From contig JAUCGI010000014.1 of assembly GCA_030378035.1 (NCBI GenBank), positions 14,392 to 54,081 on the forward strand: 39,690 bases of DNA, written 5' to 3'. This DNA is from Desulfobacterales bacterium HSG2. Its GTDB lineage: Bacteria; Desulfobacterota; Desulfobacteria; Desulfobacterales; 4be13. The notes beneath the pieces were generated by a model, which had not been told where the DNA came from, ran no database searches, and saw only the letters and a list, made by a program, of their open reading frames with translations. Positions within the stretch are counted from its first letter, which is position 1, and the number at the start of each line of letters is the position of its first letter. This document shows, piece after piece, positions 24,140 to 31,539 of the stretch. Position numbers and translations under genes: made by a program.

Positions 24140-25912
24140 CTAATCCCCGGTTATCTTCTTCGGAGCCTTCAGCCACCGCGGATCAGAACTCCGGGCGATT
24201 CCGTGCTTCTCCAGGTATTCCAGGGTATTTTTGTAAAATCCGTTCACGGAGAAGACAAACAGCACGGATTTGCCAATGTTCTCAAGCTTTATCAGTTCCC
24301 CGGCCTTTTTCACAAACTCCCGCGCCTCTTTCACGGAAAACTTGGATTTCCGGTTTTTGACCTCCCCGATCAGAGAATAATCGTTTCTGCCGGCCGCGAC
24401 AGCCAGAATGTCAATCTGAATATCCCTTTTGTGGATGGGAGAGGCCGAGTAGGACCACACGGTCTCATATTCGGAGAACCTGAAATCATCCGGCAGATTG
24501 TCAGCCATGCCGAGAAACACCCGGTTGTCTGTGAATGCGTGCTTCCTCAGCTTGTCAATAATCAGATACTCCGCGAACTTGCCCCTGTACTGACTGTACT
24601 CCCCCATCAGCTTTCTGTTCTCCCTCTTCAGCGATTCATACAGGGCTTTGTATTCATTTGTGATCTCCCTGGGATCGAACCCGTTGATCTCTTTCTGATA
24701 GACGCCCCGGAACACCTTGTCGAAGATGTTGTCCCGGACCCCCCGGTAGTCGAAATTGGTGCTTCCCTGCTCGATGATATCGGCTCTGACGGTGATTCTG
24801 AGCTTCTTCTCCAGTTCCGAGTCGCTGATTCCGAGGTTCAGCTTTTTCCTCAGTTCCTCCCGGGTCACCTCCCTTTCCCGGTGTTTGCAGAGATACAGCA
24901 CGATGTTTTTCGCATTCCTGCTGTTCGATTTGTCCATGGCATACCCCATGTATTCCTTCCAGATGCCCCGGATGGTCCCCTCGTCGCGAAGCGTCTCGAA
25001 TTCCAGTGTTCCGAGCAGCCCCTCTTCGGAGGTGAAATTCTTTTCCGGATATTTGGAGCGGAACAGGGACGTGATGTAAAACGGATTCCCCTCGGTCAGT
25101 CCGGCCATGAGGGGGACAATCTCCTCCGCCACGGGAATGCTTTCCAGATGGGAGTATCTGAGGATCATTTCCACTGCCTCATCCCCGGGGAGACTCTCAA
25201 GATAGTGAAGCTGGAATCTTCCCGGAAGCATGCGGCGCAGATCACCCTCGAGCCAGCCCACCCAGCTCCCGGAGACCAGCATCGGCGCGTTTTTGTATTC
25301 GGCTGTGTGCAGATAGCTGCCCGCGAGATTGGCGATTCTGTCCTTGCAGCCCCTGTCTCTGTGGATATGGCGGTTAATGAACTGGAACTCATCAATCATC
25401 TGGAGGATGTATTCGTCTGTGTATGTCGCAACTTCCTTAGGCATTTCTCTGGCGATATTCCACATCACATCCGCCTTCCCTTCCCGCTGTCTGAGCTGCA
25501 TTCCTCTGATGGGATTGGCCAGAAAATCAAATCCCTCCTTTTTGCATATCTCAAGCGCATCGGTCAGATCCCTGGCCCTTCCGAATGAAAGATAGGTATT
25601 GTTGCGGGTTTTGAACGCGACATACTGACAGATGAATGAGAGAAAAAAGTCTTCGGCAAAGCTGCCCAGCCACTGATCCGCCTCCATGATCTCAAAATAA
25701 AACGGGATGACGCCAGCGTCTTTGTCAAACGTGATATTGTACAGCCTTTGCAGAATGGCCGTCTTCCCGGTCTTTCTCCGAGAGAGAATGGCCGTGCTCA
25801 TGGAAATTTCCCGTTTTATCCGCTCCGTCCAGTTCAGAAAATAGGAGAGCTCCTTTTTTCTGCCCGTGAACAGTTCGGGCTTTCCGATTCTTTCTTTAAA
25901 CCAGATTTTCAT
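24140..25912 (-). CDS. AAA ATPase with C-terminal PD-(D/E)XK-like domain, copy 1
   Basis: A 590-aa STAND/archaeal-type P-loop ATPase. N-terminal FTGRKKEL (15-22), Walker A SRRKTGKT (44-51), Walker B ILQMIDEFQ (169-177), then a winged-helix-like region (about 340-420). The C-terminal nuclease-like core has Asp501 (IQIDILA), Glu517 and Lys519 (IGEVKNRK), followed by an FSVKEAREFVKKA helix. AGGAGG lies five bases before the ATG at 25912, so this start is preferred over 25948. A truncated paralogue lies at 38601-39690. Repeats of the TTGCACTCCGGA family lie on both sides, suggesting the gene moved or was copied with them. Substrate unknown. Confidence 0.87.
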   Translation of the reverse strand: MKIWFKERIGKPELFTGRKKELSYFLNWTERIKREISMSTAILSRRKTGKTAILQRLYNITFDKDAGVIPFYFEIMEADQWLGSFAEDFFLSFICQYVAFKTRNNTYLSFGRARDLTDALEICKKEGFDFLANPIRGMQLRQREGKADVMWNIAREMPKEVATYTDEYILQMIDEFQFINRHIHRDRGCKDRIANLAGSYLHTAEYKNAPMLVSGSWVGWLEGDLRRMLPGRFQLHYLESLPGDEAVEMILRYSHLESIPVAEEIVPLMAGLTEGNPFYITSLFRSKYPEKNFTSEEGLLGTLEFETLRDEGTIRGIWKEYMGYAMDKSNSRNAKNIVLYLCKHREREVTREELRKKLNLGISDSELEKKLRITVRADIIEQGSTNFDYRGVRDNIFDKVFRGVYQKEINGFDPREITNEYKALYESLKRENRKLMGEYSQYRGKFAEYLIIDKLRKHAFTDNRVFLGMADNLPDDFRFSEYETVWSYSASPIHKRDIQIDILAVAAGRNDYSLIGEVKNRKSKFSVKEAREFVKKAGELIKLENIGKSVLFVFSVNGFYKNTLEYLEKHGIARSSDPRWLKAPKKITGD

Positions 25913-25936
25913 TTGATCCTCCTCTTTTCTCACCCA

Positions 25937-26014
25937 TCCGGAGTGCAAAGTTTACTTTGCAAGTCACTTGCAAGATAAATCTTGCACTCCGGACGATAAA
26001 TCTTGCACTCCGGA
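25937..26014. repeat. TTGCACTCCGGA repeats between ATPase and CHAT genes
   Basis: TCCGGAGTGCAAAGTTTACTTTGCAAG is followed by CACTTGCAAGATAAATCTTGCACTCCGGA and a second GATAAATCTTGCACTCCGGA. This is the same family as 23909-24120. The space here is only about 110 bp between the ATPase start and the CHAT gene stop. Confidence 0.75.
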
Positions 26015-26021
26015 CGATGGA

Positions 26022-29000
26022 TTACAGCCAATTCCCAATCAGCAAAAACGGCGCCCAGAAAGCCGGATGTTCATACCTCGGTTCGGCAATAAGCCTTTTC
26101 TGCGCATTCTGCAAGGCTTCCGCTTTTGAAACCCCGGATTTTCCCAACTGCCGATAAAATTCGTCCACAATCAGAAAAGCGGCCTTGTCAGAGACCGACC
26201 ACAGAGTGGCCACAGCGCTCCTCGCGCCGGCCTTCAGAGCAATGCCGGCAAGACCGAAAGCGGATCGCTCGTCGCCCATTGCCGTCTCACACGCGCTCAG
26301 GGTGAGCAGCTCCGGCTGCCTCTCCTGATATTTTCTGAGACCGACCAGCCGGCCGAGTTCGTCCATGGTCAGCCTGTCATCGTATGTCACCAGATAGGTC
26401 TCCTCCGGACTGCCGCCGAATATGGCGTGGGTGGCCAGATGGAGGGTGCCGTAATCCTGCCCTCTCATCTCCGATTCAAGATTCTCGTCTGTGAATTCCC
26501 GGTTCAGGAGAACCTTTCCCCCCGTGACCGTCTGGATCGCCTCCAGTTCCTTTTCCACTCCTTTAAGCGCCGGAAAGTCCTCTCTCTCCTCGGAAAGCCC
26601 TCCGAGGAGGGTCCGACCGGATTTTCGTCCGCTCTCTCCGGTCTCGGTGAGACTGATTGCGGGCACATATCCCAGGGCGTATTTTTCGATCAGAAAACGC
26701 TCACCGTCATGCAGCGCGGAGAAGGGTATCAGCCGGAGCGGGCCGTCCGGAGCGATGATCAGCGTGCCGGTCTTCCGGGAGACCAGCTCGGCCTCCGCTG
26801 GACGGATGAGCCAGTCATACAGTTGCTCCGCGTCATCCTGAAAGTCCTCCTCCATATCCTCCAACTGCTCCCGGAATCCCGCCGCGGTCCGGCCCAGTTC
26901 CTCCGAAGTCACCGGAACCCTGATCTGTCTCATGCCGTCCGGCAGCATGAGCAGCAAGGTCAGATGATCCGGAAAAAGAATCGGATAAATCACCGCCGTC
27001 CCGGAGGGAATGCGCTCCGTCTCCCCGAATTTCCGCTCACTCCTCGTCAGGCACTCATCCTGAAAGAAATCCTCCAGTTCGGCTTTTTTCAGTGTCTCCA
27101 TGGTCTCTCCGGCATCGGCGAGTCCGCGCCTGTCACTCTCCGCCTGTTTCAGAAGCAGTTCCGCAAGCCCGAGATAAAGCGGCCTCACGTTCTCCTCAAA
27201 CTGGCTCTTCCGACTCCGGTGTCCCGTGAAAAATTCCGTGCGGATCGGATTCAGCGTGGCAACAGCGTCTTTGTATGATTTCACGGCACGTTCCGTGTCA
27301 CCCTGCTTTGCGAACAGCCTCCCCAGTTGCCACTGCCAGCGGTACAGAATTTCGGGGAAATATCCCTGCTGGGCGGAGAATATCGCCCTGCGGGTCAGTT
27401 TCACGGCATCCGCATACTGCTTCCTTTTCTCATGATATTGCCCGATATAACCGTAAGCATAGGAGATGATTCGGTTATTCTGTATTTTCTCTCCGATACG
27501 GGCAGCCAGACCTACGAGGTTTTCAAAACCTCGTAGGTCTTCTGTCAGCAGGTTTGCAGCTTTGCGATAGCCGTCCGGCAGCCTCCTGATCTCCGCGAGG
27601 GCACTTTCCGCCGCGGCAAGGGCCTTCTTTTTTCCCCCCCTTTCGGATTCGATCCTGGCCAGATTTGTCAGAGCTTCCGCCTTCGGAGAGACGGCGCTTT
27701 CATATCCTTCGGAGAGCAACAGACATTCCTGCCAGGCTTCTGCCGCGCCCTCATCATCCCCCCTGACCGCACGGACATTTCCCAGGTTGTTCAGCACGCA
27801 TGCGGTAATCAGCGGATTTTCAGCGGAACGGGCCGCTTCCAGACCTTTTTTCACATACTTCATTGCATTGTCTGCATCTCCGAGGCAGAGATAAATGTCT
27901 CCGAGAGTGCTGAAAAAAAGTCCGTTGTCTGTTGTCCGTTGTCCGTTGTTATTCGGCAGAGCTTTGTGAAGGAGAGCCAAGGCCTTCCGGTAATGCCCCA
28001 GCGCACTGTAGGCATGGGAGAGCAGCACCGCCTTTTCCGTGTTCAGCGAACCGTCATCCGTCTCCAAAAGCCTTATCACCTCCGCCCACCGCCCTCTGTT
28101 TATTGCCTCCCGGACACTGATCGCAACCGGCAACTGACGACTGACAACCGACAACCGGGCCGGAATCCAGTCGTTAAAAAGAGGCGGGGTGCCGTCCCGT
28201 GTAGTCATCACAAAACGGCTGGTATCCTCGGCCAGCCTTTCCGCGCAGGGGGTTTTCATCCAGCGGCTGATGTCCGTGAATTTTGAGGACAGGACCGTCA
28301 GACTGCCGCTGACATCCGTATCCGGGGCTTCGATTTCTATTGTCCCGTCATTGCCTCTTCTTGATGAGGCATCGACCTCACTGTCAGCGGATTTGAGATA
28401 ATTGTCCGTAATGACAAAAATTGCTCCGCCGTCTCCCTCATCCGCCTTGGCGATGACCTTGGCGTGATCCAGTATAACAAATGCCGGCCCGGACCGGGTG
28501 TCTTTGTCTCCGATATTGATATCCCCTCCCTTGTCCGTTCCCCTGCTGACACTGGTGCTGATTATACCGCCTCTGATATGAAGCGAATTTTCGGCATTAA
28601 CACTGATTTTGCCACCTCCCGAAGTTTGGGCTTCGGTTTTTACAGAGCTGCTGCCGAACAACCCGACCGAATCATTGGCTGTGACGGTGATGGTTCCGGC
28701 ATCTCCGAACACTTCGCCTGTATCAACTGTATCCGTGTCTTCGTCATCAAATTTTCCGCTTGCCGATGAAATCAAAGCACTGTCATCTAATTGGAGGTTT
28801 CCGACATTCAGGAGAAAAATGTCGCCCGCCCTGGCCGGGCCTTTGGTTTCGGTCTTAATATACGTCTCGCCCTGCAAGCTGACACTGCCACTCTCTTTGA
28901 CGGTAATTGTGCCGGCTTCTCCGCTTTGGTATTCGGATTTGCTTGATGATGAAACCGAAGCCGTGTCCCTGAGCTGAATTCGAGGGGCCGTCAGTTCTAT

Positions 29001-30398
29001 CTCTCCGGCCTTTCCCTCATGTTCGGTTTCTGTGTTCACAGCGGCATTTTCTTCTAAGGTGAGAGAATCACGGGCGGTGAGGAAAATTTCGCCGGCCTGG
29101 CCCTTTCCCAGAGTATATGCCTGAATTTCTGTGCCTTCCTTAAATGTAACGATATCTGCCTCGATTTCCACGGTTCCGGCTTTTCCCATGCCGGTTGTGT
29201 AGCTGTTTATGACTGAATCGGAGAGCGTGACAGACTCGGATGCTTCGATACTGACGTCTCCGGCTTTTCCTGTTGATCCTTCTTTTGACTCACTTCTGAT
29301 CTTTGTATTGCTCAATGTCACATTTTTTGCTTCGATTGAGAGCCTCCCCGCACCACCCGAGGCCATGGATCCGACCGATCCGATCCGTATCTCACTCTCT
29401 GAAATGTCAACAGATTCCGAAGCCCGGATATTGAGGGACGGACCATCTGTGTTTCCAAAAGTGTCTGTGGAAAAATACGCCTCATTTTTCAATTCCACTG
29501 TGTCTGCCTCTATGTCAAGCACGGATGTCGGCCGGGTTTCGACGGAGAAGGGGATATCTGCAAGAATCTCCGAATTGTCAACAACAAACCGTTCTCCCCG
29601 GATAAAAATGCTGTCCTGCCTGACATAAATCTGCGATTTCTCATCTTCCTCGTTCCCGGAGATCGTTATATGCCCCAGCTTTGCAAAGGAAGAGACATCC
29701 ACGTCGTCATCTTCAATATTCTCCGATTCCACAAGCCTCAGCTCGCCCGGGGAGGCGACGCTTGCCAGATTCAACCGCCCTTTCTCGTTTGTAATATCTG
29801 TGTTGTTTATCTGGATATCTCCGCCGATCACCGAGAATGTCTCGCCGGCGAATCCGATATCGCAGCCGTCGAAAGTGATCGGTTCTATGGTATTGTCCAG
29901 AAAACCAAAGGCAGTTGGGGCAGCCGATGACAGCACCTCGCTCTCCTGCGGGATGGCGTAAAACCGCTCGTTTCCTCCCATGTTCAGATAGTCCGCAGTG
30001 CTGATATGAAGCGAACCCCTGATATCCAAATCGGCAGTCGGCCCGAACATCACGCCGGCCGGATTCAGAAAGTATAAATCCGCACCGGAAATGGTGGAGC
30101 GCAGTATTCCGTCAATATGGGAAATATCTCCGCCAGTGACGCGGCTGACAATGTTCTCAATAAAAGACGGTCCCCTGAAAGTCGCGCTTTCGTTCACGCC
30201 GATGCTGAACTGCTGGAAACTGTGGAAGAGGTTTGTTTCAACCTGGTGTCCCTGTTCTGCCCGGATATCGTAATCCGGTCCCGGCAAGGCCGTGTTTCCG
30301 GCAGGGCCTATGGTCCCGTCAAAGACAACCTGGGCATGAATCGGGACGACAAACGCCAGGGTCAGAAAAACTGCAATGATGAATGATCGGTGTTTCAT
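26022..30398 (-). CDS. Secreted TPS-domain / TPR / CHAT protease fusion
   Basis: A 1458-aa exported protein. Signal peptide 1-22 (ending IHAQ). TPS secretion domain about 24-200 (LFHSFQQFSIGVNESATFRG, SGADLYFLNPAGVMFGP), the signature of two-partner-secreted haemagglutinin-like proteins. Beta-helix repeats about 200-735. TPR repeats about 760-1110. CHAT peptidase domain about 1130-1458 with the His/Cys pair His1324 (LHLATHA) and Cys1370 (TLSACETA), so it is probably active. AGGAGGT lies eight bases before the ATG. No TpsB/FhaC transporter is in the window. Three low-complexity or palindromic repeats are coding within it (27508-27540, 27921-27950, 28125-28157). Confidence 0.93.
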   Translation of the reverse strand: MKHRSFIIAVFLTLAFVVPIHAQVVFDGTIGPAGNTALPGPDYDIRAEQGHQVETNLFHSFQQFSIGVNESATFRGPSFIENIVSRVTGGDISHIDGILRSTISGADLYFLNPAGVMFGPTADLDIRGSLHISTADYLNMGGNERFYAIPQESEVLSSAAPTAFGFLDNTIEPITFDGCDIGFAGETFSVIGGDIQINNTDITNEKGRLNLASVASPGELRLVESENIEDDDVDVSSFAKLGHITISGNEEDEKSQIYVRQDSIFIRGERFVVDNSEILADIPFSVETRPTSVLDIEADTVELKNEAYFSTDTFGNTDGPSLNIRASESVDISESEIRIGSVGSMASGGAGRLSIEAKNVTLSNTKIRSESKEGSTGKAGDVSIEASESVTLSDSVINSYTTGMGKAGTVEIEADIVTFKEGTEIQAYTLGKGQAGEIFLTARDSLTLEENAAVNTETEHEGKAGEIELTAPRIQLRDTASVSSSSKSEYQSGEAGTITVKESGSVSLQGETYIKTETKGPARAGDIFLLNVGNLQLDDSALISSASGKFDDEDTDTVDTGEVFGDAGTITVTANDSVGLFGSSSVKTEAQTSGGGKISVNAENSLHIRGGIISTSVSRGTDKGGDINIGDKDTRSGPAFVILDHAKVIAKADEGDGGAIFVITDNYLKSADSEVDASSRRGNDGTIEIEAPDTDVSGSLTVLSSKFTDISRWMKTPCAERLAEDTSRFVMTTRDGTPPLFNDWIPARLSVVSRQLPVAISVREAINRGRWAEVIRLLETDDGSLNTEKAVLLSHAYSALGHYRKALALLHKALPNNNGQRTTDNGLFFSTLGDIYLCLGDADNAMKYVKKGLEAARSAENPLITACVLNNLGNVRAVRGDDEGAAEAWQECLLLSEGYESAVSPKAEALTNLARIESERGGKKKALAAAESALAEIRRLPDGYRKAANLLTEDLRGFENLVGLAARIGEKIQNNRIISYAYGYIGQYHEKRKQYADAVKLTRRAIFSAQQGYFPEILYRWQWQLGRLFAKQGDTERAVKSYKDAVATLNPIRTEFFTGHRSRKSQFEENVRPLYLGLAELLLKQAESDRRGLADAGETMETLKKAELEDFFQDECLTRSERKFGETERIPSGTAVIYPILFPDHLTLLLMLPDGMRQIRVPVTSEELGRTAAGFREQLEDMEEDFQDDAEQLYDWLIRPAEAELVSRKTGTLIIAPDGPLRLIPFSALHDGERFLIEKYALGYVPAISLTETGESGRKSGRTLLGGLSEEREDFPALKGVEKELEAIQTVTGGKVLLNREFTDENLESEMRGQDYGTLHLATHAIFGGSPEETYLVTYDDRLTMDELGRLVGLRKYQERQPELLTLSACETAMGDERSAFGLAGIALKAGARSAVATLWSVSDKAAFLIVDEFYRQLGKSGVSKAEALQNAQKRLIAEPRYEHPAFWAPFLLIGNWL
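27508..27540. repeat. In-frame palindromic insert (CHAT gene)
   Basis: A 33-bp palindrome: arms AGACCTACGAGGTTTT and AAAACCTCGTAGGTCT around one C. On the minus strand it encodes DLRGFENLVGL between TPR helices (residues about 953-963). An identical copy is at 32468-32500 in another gene, in the same frame, and a variant is at 33149-33181. Confidence 0.88.
27921..27950. repeat. In-frame heptamer repeat (CHAT gene)
   Basis: TCCGTTGTCTGTTGTCCGTTG-type repeat encoding NNGQRTTDNG on the minus strand (residues about 817-826), between two TPR motifs. It is related to the GTCCGTG repeats at 10196-10290. Confidence 0.6.
28125..28157. repeat. In-frame CAACTGA-type repeat (CHAT gene)
   Basis: GGCAACTGACGACTGACAAC-type sequence encoding RLSVVSRQLPVA on the minus strand (residues about 748-759). 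It lies at the junction of the beta-helix and TPR regions and is the same repeat class as 10240-10290 and 32549-32581. Confidence 0.6.
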
Positions 30399-30496
30399 AA
30401 TTTTTTACCTCCTATTTGTTGGGTACAGGGTTGTGGGAAATAAGCCCAATTTTCAGGGTGTGTCTCATCTTTTACTGCGGCGGCATGCCGGTTCTG

Positions 30497-30573
30497 TATC
30501 TACAGGGATTAGCGATAAGGATTTTATGTCTGAGCGGACCGAATCCTCTTCTTATCGCTAATCCTTGTAGATA
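30497..30573. repeat. Palindromic repeat TATCTACAGGGATTAGCG
   Basis: Arms TATCTACAGGGATTAGCGAT and ATCGCTAATCCTTGTAGATA lie around about 35 bases in the 234-bp gap upstream of the CHAT gene. The AATCCTTGTAG core recurs in the 18637-18840 repeats. A short GATAAACGTATG direct repeat follows (30570-30603). No clear target duplication. Confidence 0.6.
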
Positions 30574-30632
30574 AACGTATGCAAGCAGATGATAAACGTA
30601 TGTAAAAGGTGGAACACCGTGAGTTCCTCGAA

Positions 30633-31301
30633 TTAGCCACCATATTTTTTTTCAAACCAGTCACGGACATCTCTTTCTGCCTGCTTCTTAAACTGCTCCT
30701 GGAATTCCCGGATTTCCGCCCAGTCTGTGGATATGACCCCAAGTTTGTGAAGTTCAATCCCGAACTCCATGGCCAGTGTGTAGTTGTTGATATCCTCCAA
30801 ATCCCTCAAAGCCAGATCAGCGTCTATTTTTTCAGGAATGACGGTCTCTGCCAACACGATTTTGTCCGTCAGCCAACTGAAATCATCCGCGGAGAAGTCC
30901 CCGGGATAGGCTCTCATCATGAGGGAAGGATAGTCAAGTCCCTGTTGTTCGGCAAGCCTATTGGCAATTGCATGAATGTTGCGATCCGTTGATCCGTCAC
31001 ACCCGTAACCCTGGACGTAAGGGCGCAAAGAACTGGAACAGGACCGCCTTGTCTCTCCTGTTACTCTGTTTTTATATTCCCGGGCAATGACTTTTATCCA
31101 TGGATTGGCAAGTTCCTGCCCCTGTTCGATCTTGTGTTCAACCCATTCATTATCACTCAGGAAACGTCTTGCATCTTCAAAACTGAGCCTATACCACTTC
31201 TCTGTCACAATTTCGTTGTTGACACATCCGTCATACTGCCTTGTCTTCAGGCAGTTGGCAAAGGCACCTTCTTGAATTCCCTTGAAATCTGATTCTTTCA
31301 T
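30633..31301 (-). CDS. Hypothetical protein, 222 aa
   Basis: Family not recognised. It is soluble, acidic and without a signal peptide. Residues 1-60 contain KTRQYDGCVNNEIVTEKWYRL. A middle region of about 80-110 has Arg and Ser clusters and two Cys (RRSCSSSLRPYVQGYGC). The C-terminal half (about 125-222) is helical, with DLEDINNYTLAMEFGIELHKLG and a final QFKKQAERDVRDWFEKKYGG. AAAGGAGA precedes the ATG by 4-5 bases, giving a firm start. It lies between the CHAT gene and the giant repeat protein on the same strand, and may be co-transcribed with either. A cytoplasmic partner protein is possible but unproven. Confidence 0.7.
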   Translation of the reverse strand: MKESDFKGIQEGAFANCLKTRQYDGCVNNEIVTEKWYRLSFEDARRFLSDNEWVEHKIEQGQELANPWIKVIAREYKNRVTGETRRSCSSSLRPYVQGYGCDGSTDRNIHAIANRLAEQQGLDYPSLMMRAYPGDFSADDFSWLTDKIVLAETVIPEKIDADLALRDLEDINNYTLAMEFGIELHKLGVISTDWAEIREFQEQFKKQAERDVRDWFEKKYGG

Positions 31302-31357
31302 AATTTCTCCTTTCTTCTCTTTTCATTTCCTTTCCTTTCATTTCAACCGTCCTCTCT

Positions 31358-31526
31358 GCTCCCGGAGGATTGCCAAATCCCCCGGCACGGCTCACCCTCC
31401 CACGCTCCCGGGGGGATTGCCAAATCCCCCGGCATGGCTCACCCTCCCACGCTCCCGGGGGGATTGCCAAATCCCCCGGCATGGCTCACCCTCACGCTCC
31501 CGGGGGATTGCCAAATCCCCCGGCAT
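31358..31526. repeat. Hairpin array, four units, 3' of the giant gene
   Basis: Four copies of GCTCCCGGGGGATTGCCAAA followed by TCCCCCGGCA(T/C) start at 31358, 31404, 31451 and 31496 (spacing 45-47). Each is a hairpin CCGGGGGATT-GCC-AAATCCCCCGG. The linkers (GGCTCACCCTCCCAC) are nearly identical. The same array type lies upstream of the giant gene at 38266-38540, in the same orientation. Confidence 0.9.
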
Positions 31527-31539
31527 GACCCGCTCCACT

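Noticed and set aside
24203-25588. Long open frame opposite the ATPase gene (461 codons, plus strand)
   Set aside because: It is fully antisense to a gene with recognisable motifs. Its composition follows from the codon bias of the real strand, and it matches no known motif.
26427-27278. Long plus-strand frame opposite the CHAT gene
   Set aside because: Antisense shadow of the CHAT and TPR coding region.
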